Below, one piece after another: positions 33,542 to 37,661 of a stretch of 37,661 nt of DNA (its first letter is position 1; every line of letters begins with the position of its first letter). The notes beneath the pieces were generated by a model. It did no database searches, was not told the origin of the DNA, and saw only the letters and a program-made list of their open reading frames with translations. The stretch spans positions 1-37,661 of the forward strand of contig CAZSCK010000023.1 of assembly GCA_964605385.1 (NCBI GenBank), given 5' to 3'. Both the position numbers and the translations under genes were made by a program. Origin of the DNA: JAGLTQ01 sp964605385 (lineage in GTDB: Bacteria > Pseudomonadota > Gammaproteobacteria > UBA6429 > Thiohalophilaceae).

Positions 33542-33643
33542 AAGCTCTTACGGTGCTTATTACACAGACATAAATATCTTAAGTCTGCCTCCATTTGTCC
33601 GCTATACTAAATATAGTTAATCGAATAAGGATGATCGAACCTC

Positions 33644-34393
33644 ATGTTACACTTTATTGGACGAAATGCGTGGTTGCTCTGGTGCTGGATTGAACTCAGC
33701 ATTTTCACACTTTTTCTTTATGCCTTAGCCTGGTTACCTCATACAATCACTAAGTCATTCTATTCAAAATTATTTTATATATGGTGCCGATTTTTTACTC
33801 GTGCACTTGGAGTGGACTTACGTCTTCACCAAAAGAATAAAAAAAAACTTCCAAAGCAATATATTTTAGTGGCAAACCATCCCTCTGCTTTTGAAGATAT
33901 TGGTGTTCCCGCATTATTTGATGTTCATCCCCTTGCAAAGATGGGAGTTAAAAAATGGTTTCTACTGGGTAAAATTAGTGAAGCGGCTGGAACAATGTTT
34001 GTTAAACGCGATAGTAAAGAATCACGAAATGCAGTTGTTGATCAAATAATCGAAAAACTAAACCAGGGTGAAAATGTTGTCATCTTTCCTGAAGGAGGAT
34101 GTAAGGGCCGTCGCATATTTGAAACGTTTCAATATGGTGCTTTTGATATTTCCATCCGAACAGGTATTCCAATCCTGCCTGTATTTTTACACTATGAAGC
34201 ACAAGATCGATTCGAATGGCGAGACCCACAGATTTTAATTGATAAGTTCTGGCATTTCATGACTAGCCAAAATAATAAAGCAAACTATTATGTTTATGAT
34301 GCAATTAATCCTGAAGACTTTAAAGACAAAAAAGAATACTCAGACTTTGTACTTAATAAATTTCTTGAATGGCAAAAACGTTATTTAGATTGA
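33644..34393 (+). CDS. PlsC-like 1-acylglycerol-3-phosphate acyltransferase family protein
   Basis: This 249-residue protein has N-terminal hydrophobic helices (about 10-50) and an LPLAT catalytic domain. The acceptor motif reads VANHPSAFEDIG: the histidine is followed by Glu at the HX4 position and Asp one later, a variant of the usual HX4D. The FPEGG block (VVIFPEGGCKGRR) is intact, with an Arg-rich FVKRD block before it. It probably acylates a lysophospholipid at the inner membrane. It overlaps the convergent DsbA-family gene by 9 bp. Confidence 0.83.
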   Translation: MLHFIGRNAWLLWCWIELSIFTLFLYALAWLPHTITKSFYSKLFYIWCRFFTRALGVDLRLHQKNKKKLPKQYILVANHPSAFEDIGVPALFDVHPLAKMGVKKWFLLGKISEAAGTMFVKRDSKESRNAVVDQIIEKLNQGENVVIFPEGGCKGRRIFETFQYGAFDISIRTGIPILPVFLHYEAQDRFEWRDPQILIDKFWHFMTSQNNKANYYVYDAINPEDFKDKKEYSDFVLNKFLEWQKRYLD

Positions 34394-35011
34394 AAGTGCT
34401 TTTTTAATCTTATCCAACATTACTTTACTATCATTATAGTTAATCGAAATTAACTGGGTTTTGTTTCCGACTTTCAAAACAAGGTTGGGATAGCTTTCTA
34501 CATAAAGCTCTCTGGCCATAGTTATTTCTTCTATTAATTGTTTTTGTGTTTCTTCTGAAACTAAATCTATTTTAAAAGTATCTATAGACAATCCTAAATT
34601 ATTTGCTAATTCAATTAAAGTAGAGTTATCTGACGGGTTACGTGCTTCCTGGTAATACGCTTTTTGTATTTCCCGAGTCATAGAAACATCATATTGCTCA
34701 CCTTGCTGACGAGCAGCGATCACCGCACGACAGGCAGGATAGGTAGAACGCCGTGGAGTGTTTTTTTCCCAAAAATCAAAGTTGAACTTCACACCAGAAA
34801 TCGTGTCTTCTATACGAGACCAGTTGCCTTTTATTTTCTCCTTCATATTAGATGACATAGCAACATCACTATCTGCTGCAAGGCCACCTAAAAGACGCTT
34901 GGTTTCAACCTCAATGGGCAGATTTTCAAGTAACGCCGTTAAGGTTTTAGAAAAGCCCCAACACCAGCTACACATAGGATCGTGAACGTAATATAGAATT
35001 GCTTTCAACAT
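34385..35011 (-). CDS. DsbA/FrnE-family thioredoxin-fold protein
   Basis: This 208-residue cytoplasmic protein of the DsbA superfamily has the redox motif HDPMCSWCWGFS near residue 10, without signal peptide. The helical insertion (about 40-150) and the closing strand region (SYPNLVLKVGNKTQLI), with the cis-proline, follow. Relatives include FrnE-like disulfide isomerases and HCCA isomerases. The CSWC sequence supports a thiol-disulfide role in the cytoplasm. It converges with the PlsC-like gene and is divergent from the unknown gene at 35083. Confidence 0.86.
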   Translation of the reverse strand: MLKAILYYVHDPMCSWCWGFSKTLTALLENLPIEVETKRLLGGLAADSDVAMSSNMKEKIKGNWSRIEDTISGVKFNFDFWEKNTPRRSTYPACRAVIAARQQGEQYDVSMTREIQKAYYQEARNPSDNSTLIELANNLGLSIDTFKIDLVSEETQKQLIEEITMARELYVESYPNLVLKVGNKTQLISINYNDSKVMLDKIKKALSI

Positions 35012-35082
35012 TTTTTATGCTAGATTTATACTTATTGATATCATCGTAAATAATACAATATAACTAATACAGGTTAATTGAA

Positions 35083-35523
35083 ATGAATTTACAACTTCAA
35101 GCCGGTTATTTCTCAATAAAAAACCCATTACAAATAATTGATCGATGGTTAAACCCTTTCCATTACAAGAATAGCATTGATATTCGGGGCAAGAAAATGT
35201 CAATTATGTACTCGAAAAGAGCAGAAAAAGCCTTGCAACAGCGAAGCCAGCCACTAATTGCTGAATTACAACTGTATTTTACTTGCGTGGTACAAAAACG
35301 AGTTAACTTTCATGACACGACAGAACTTGAAACTATACCAGCAAACCCAAATTTAAAAATTGTGTATCATACCATTCAATCCAATGCCTGTGACCCTGTG
35401 GAATTCGCTGAAAAGCATCCGGTCAAAAAAGAACTCAGTTCAAAAGGTGCTCGATCTATGCGTCCTTCTTTATTCAAAATCGACTATAAAAAGGGCAAAT
35501 GGATTGGTGATTTTTCATTCTAA
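35083..35523 (+). CDS. Conserved hypothetical protein, paralogue of 27201-27557
   Basis: This 146-residue protein has the same core as the protein at 27201-27557 (KRAEKALQQRS, ELQLYFTCVVQKRVNF, ending GKWIGDFSF), preceded by a 40-residue extension that is absent from the paralogue. The shared core starts near YSKRAEKAL. A Cys in YFTC and another in SNACDP are conserved between the two. No domain name can be given. It lies 64 bp upstream of the glutaredoxin gene on the same strand. Confidence 0.7.
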   Translation: MNLQLQAGYFSIKNPLQIIDRWLNPFHYKNSIDIRGKKMSIMYSKRAEKALQQRSQPLIAELQLYFTCVVQKRVNFHDTTELETIPANPNLKIVYHTIQSNACDPVEFAEKHPVKKELSSKGARSMRPSLFKIDYKKGKWIGDFSF

Positions 35524-35587
35524 AATATGCAAATAATGTATAATTCACTCCCTTGTGCGCTGGCACGTCTAACCATTAAACAAAACA

Positions 35588-35845
35588 ATGAATCGAGTAA
35601 AAATTTATAGCACAGGCACTTGCCCAATTTGTGAACAAACTAAAAAATTATTAACAAAATGGAATATTAGCTACGATGAAGCTCGTATCGATCAGGATCG
35701 TAACTTATTAAAAGAAATGCTTGAAGTTACAAACCATGCCCGCATGGTGCCGCAAATTACTATCGATGGAAAATGGATTGGTGGCTTTACCGAGCTTACT
35801 GAAATGCATATGGAAGATGAGCTTGATGAGCTGATGGCAAGCTAA
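35588..35845 (+). CDS. Glutaredoxin (GrxC-type)
   Basis: This 85-residue dithiol glutaredoxin has the active site GTCPICEQTKKLL, the cis-proline loop MVPQITIDGKWIGGFTEL and the usual length. It would reduce protein and glutathione disulfides in the cytoplasm. The CPIC active site, unlike the common CPYC, is seen in some GrxC relatives. It follows the unknown 35083 gene and precedes a repeat-rich gap of 190 bp. Confidence 0.9.
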   Translation: MNRVKIYSTGTCPICEQTKKLLTKWNISYDEARIDQDRNLLKEMLEVTNHARMVPQITIDGKWIGGFTELTEMHMEDELDELMAS

Positions 35846-35882
35846 CTAAAATGCTCGTCAGAGCCTGCCTTGGGTGTTCCCG

Positions 35883-35936
35883 CGTGCCTTTAGCAGGAAT
35901 CTGATAGTTTAAATGTGATAGATTCCGGCTCGCACG
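35883..35936. repeat. Palindromic intergenic repeat
   Basis: Paired segments CGTGC (35883-35887) / GCACG (35932-35936) and GGAATCT (35896-35902) / AGATTCC (35920-35926) form an imperfect hairpin. It matches the general form of the GGAATCT...AGATTCC palindromes dispersed in many proteobacterial genomes, here degenerate. It sits in the gap between the glutaredoxin and ppnP genes, which contains nothing else that I recognise. Confidence 0.55.
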
Positions 35937-36034
35937 TTGTTTGACCTGAATGACGGTAGTTTAAAAGTTAAGAAGGTATTACTAATAATTTTTTTATAGA
36001 AAACTAATTATTAAATTTAATAATAGGAATACAA

Positions 36035-36316
36035 ATGTTAGATACGAATGAATATTTTGATGGAAAGGTAAAATCAATCGGTTTTAAAACAACAACCTTA
36101 CCCGCAACAGTTGGTGTTATGGAAATTGGTGAATATGAATTTGGTACTTCACAAAAAGAAACAATAACTGTTGTATCAGGTGCTTTAACCGTAATGTTAC
36201 CTAATGCATCTGACTGGAAAATATTCAACCAGGGCGATAACTTTATTGTTAATGCGAATGAAAAATTCCAACTCAAGGTTGAAGTTGCTACGGCTTATCT
36301 TTGTACCTATGAATAA
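36035..36316 (+). CDS. ppnP: Pyrimidine/purine nucleoside phosphorylase
   Basis: This 93-residue single-domain cupin matches PpnP (DUF1255): VKSIGFKTTTLPATVGVME, then GEYEFGTSQKETITVVSGAL and GDNFIVNANEKFQLKV. The family splits nucleosides with phosphate to base and ribose-1-phosphate with broad specificity. GGAATACAA precedes the ATG. It is 12 bp before sixA on the same strand, likely co-transcribed. Confidence 0.93.
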   Translation: MLDTNEYFDGKVKSIGFKTTTLPATVGVMEIGEYEFGTSQKETITVVSGALTVMLPNASDWKIFNQGDNFIVNANEKFQLKVEVATAYLCTYE

Positions 36317-36328
36317 ATGAAATAAAAT

Positions 36329-36796
36329 ATGAAACTTTATTTAATGCGCCATGGTGAAGCTTTATCTCCTCAGGTAGATCCTGAACGAGGACTAACAGAC
36401 AATGGTAAATTAAAAATTAAACATGTTGCCGATCACCTAAAAGAAACTGATGTTACTTTTAAGCATATTTTTCATAGCAAGAAAAAACGTGCGCGTGAAA
36501 CAGCTGAAATTATGGCGCAGACTATCTCACCTGAGGTTAAACCCGAGTTACATCAAGACATCACTCCAAATGATGATCCAGGCTTAATTATTAACGAAAT
36601 TAACAACTGGAATGAAGATACTTTAATTACAAGCCACCTTCCCTTTGTTCCGAACTTAATAACCTCACTTACCGGGCAAGATGCATATTTATCTGCTATC
36701 AGTTTTGAAACTGGTACCATCATTTGTTTAGAAAAAAATGATAATGGTATTTGGGCCGTTACCTGGGCAACATCGCCTTCTGAAATTCTGGTTTAG
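36329..36796 (+). CDS. sixA: Phosphohistidine phosphatase
   Basis: This 155-residue protein of the histidine phosphatase superfamily has the N-terminal catalytic RHG in YLMRHGEAL, a second arginine block (HSKKKRARETAEIM) and the later histidine in TSHLPFVP. SixA dephosphorylates histidine-phosphorylated proteins such as ArcB and NPr in E. coli; those partners are not in the window. Length is typical (about 160). It follows ppnP closely and converges with the DUF1223 gene. Confidence 0.92.
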   Translation: MKLYLMRHGEALSPQVDPERGLTDNGKLKIKHVADHLKETDVTFKHIFHSKKKRARETAEIMAQTISPEVKPELHQDITPNDDPGLIINEINNWNEDTLITSHLPFVPNLITSLTGQDAYLSAISFETGTIICLEKNDNGIWAVTWATSPSEILV

Positions 36797-36821
36797 TTAT
36801 TATTAAGGTCGCGGGCCAAAA

Positions 36822-37559
36822 TTATGGTTTATAGTTTGGCAATAACCCACCAACAACCTGTAATGGCCGCGGATTATTAATTTCACTTACCCAAACCACC
36901 AGAGCATATTTTTTAGCTTTAGAGTAATGCAACTCAGGTAGCTTTATGTCCCATTTTAAATTATCACTTACTGATGCATTAAATCCCACCACTACAAATT
37001 CATGATTCGCTGTTCGCCCTTCATTTTCACCGCCTTCAATCTTGCTCGTTAAGTTCATCCCTAATACTGCAATATTAAGTTTTAAGGATGATTTATGTTT
37101 TGTTTTGTATACAGCATTAATTGATTTACCATTAACAGAGACAATAAGGTTTCCTGCTGATAAATTTTCGTTTGGTAAAGAGTTTGAAAATATTCCTCGT
37201 CGCCAGCTTGCACCATTGACCATAAAGGAAGGTGTATACACCGTAGAAGCACGTTTTAAACTCGCATAGCGAGATTGTCGTTGGCCATTTTCACGGGTGG
37301 CATATTCATCTTTCCAGCCGATGTAATCCCAGTACTGAACATGAAAGGCAACAGGCACCCATTTTTTCCAGAGATTTTTGTCATTTTTTAATTTGTTCAG
37401 ATACTCTTCAGCTGGTGGACAACTACTACAACCTTCTGAAGTATATAATTCAATAAGCGTATTTCGTTTAACTCCGCTTTCAAAATGTAATATTTTCATC
37501 TCATCAGCCATAAGCGAATTCAACAATAATACATATACGATAATAATACTTTTGAACAT
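36822..37559 (-). CDS. DUF1223 family exported thioredoxin-like protein
   Basis: This protein of about 245 residues belongs to DUF1223. A signal peptide (MFKSIIIVYVLLLNSLMA) precedes a thioredoxin-like segment with LIELYTSEGCSSCPPAEEYL, and a conserved block WDYIGWKDEYA and YTPSFMVNG follow. The Cys pair in GCSSC suggests redox activity in the periplasm, but substrates are unknown. The ATG at 37559 is chosen because it directly starts the signal peptide. A longer in-frame start at 37631 would begin inside the terminator hairpin at 37601-37639. Confidence 0.87.
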   Translation of the reverse strand: MFKSIIIVYVLLLNSLMADEMKILHFESGVKRNTLIELYTSEGCSSCPPAEEYLNKLKNDKNLWKKWVPVAFHVQYWDYIGWKDEYATRENGQRQSRYASLKRASTVYTPSFMVNGASWRRGIFSNSLPNENLSAGNLIVSVNGKSINAVYKTKHKSSLKLNIAVLGMNLTSKIEGGENEGRTANHEFVVVGFNASVSDNLKWDIKLPELHYSKAKKYALVVWVSEINNPRPLQVVGGLLPNYKP

Positions 37560-37600
37560 GCTGTAGCCTTCTATTTTGTTAATAATCAGTAACAAAAATA

Positions 37601-37639
37601 AAAAACCACCAGATGAATATTTATAATCCAACCTGGTGG
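37601..37639 (-). terminator. Rho-independent terminator for a gene beyond the right edge
   Basis: On the minus strand CCACCAG (37639-37633) pairs with CTGGTGG (37612-37606) around a 20-nt loop, followed by TTTTT and further T-rich sequence. It would end a leftward transcript entering from outside the window and separates it from the DUF1223 gene. Confidence 0.72.
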
Positions 37640-37661
37640 CTTTACAACTTATATAAACAAT

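Noticed and set aside
37560..37631. Longer DUF1223 start at 37631
   Set aside because: It would begin inside a terminator hairpin and push the signal peptide inward.
1..37661. tRNA, rRNA, riboswitch, CRISPR array, toxin-antitoxin or defence genes
   Set aside because: None was recognised. Repeats present are palindromic and lack regular spacer structure.

Overview
The window is AT-rich DNA from a Gram-negative, gammaproteobacterium-like chromosome. This rests on the gene content: lpxD, gcvR, purT, sixA, ppnP, a YheS-type ABC-F ATPase, a MetA-type homoserine acyltransferase, an RND metal-efflux operon and a NnrS protein. I cannot name the genus. No rRNA, tRNA, CRISPR array, phage or intact transposase is visible. 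Several short dispersed palindromic elements sit between genes.

Layout. 1-2.8 kb: an HD-GYP cyclic-di-GMP phosphodiesterase and a small Asp-Arg-Arg-rich protein. 2.8-6.2 kb: a 197-bp MITE-like element, then a minus-strand set of DoxX, glutathionyl-hydroquinone reductase (yqjG, frameshifted) and pirin, divergent from a LysR regulator. This resembles the E. coli yqjFG/yhaJK quinone and aromatic stress group. 6.3-8.7 kb: metal-gene remnants (a CDF fragment, an FTR1-N/cytochrome c/DUF411-C chimera, a DUF411-N/CzcA-C chimera) around an intact small CDF protein and an intact ArsR with a clear operator/promoter. 8.7-15.7 kb: an intact operon read leftward, small His/Cys protein > czcC > czcB > czcA > czcD.

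15.9-20.6 kb: a compact lipid or secondary-metabolite locus. A P450 and an acyl-AMP ligase with a C-terminal carrier domain run leftward. A phosphopantetheinyl transferase and a DUF374 acyltransferase run rightward from a 23-bp divergent gap. The ligase could load an acyl chain on its own carrier (activated by the PPTase), the P450 could oxidise it, and an acyltransferase could move it to a lipid. No PKS or NRPS is present. This is the best candidate here for an undescribed pathway.

20.6-25.2 kb: a PilG/PilH-like receiver; an exported alpha/beta-hydrolase/TlpA-thioredoxin fusion; a three-gene DCC / conserved hypothetical / HTTM-like operon in which every gene is broken; and NnrS. 25.2-37.6 kb: mostly housekeeping genes (ABC-F, gcvR, lpxD, purT, metA with a P-loop partner, a PlsC-like acyltransferase, a DsbA-family protein, glutaredoxin, ppnP, sixA, a DUF1223 protein). 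Two paralogous unknown proteins (27.2 and 35.1 kb) and one membrane-protein pseudogene with two in-frame stops lie among them.

The overall theme is gene decay. At least eight loci carry frameshifts, stops or fusions, yet long genes beside them (czcA, the acyl ligase, ABC-F) are intact. That argues for real pseudogenes over uniformly poor sequence, although single-base indels in homopolymers remain possible errors.
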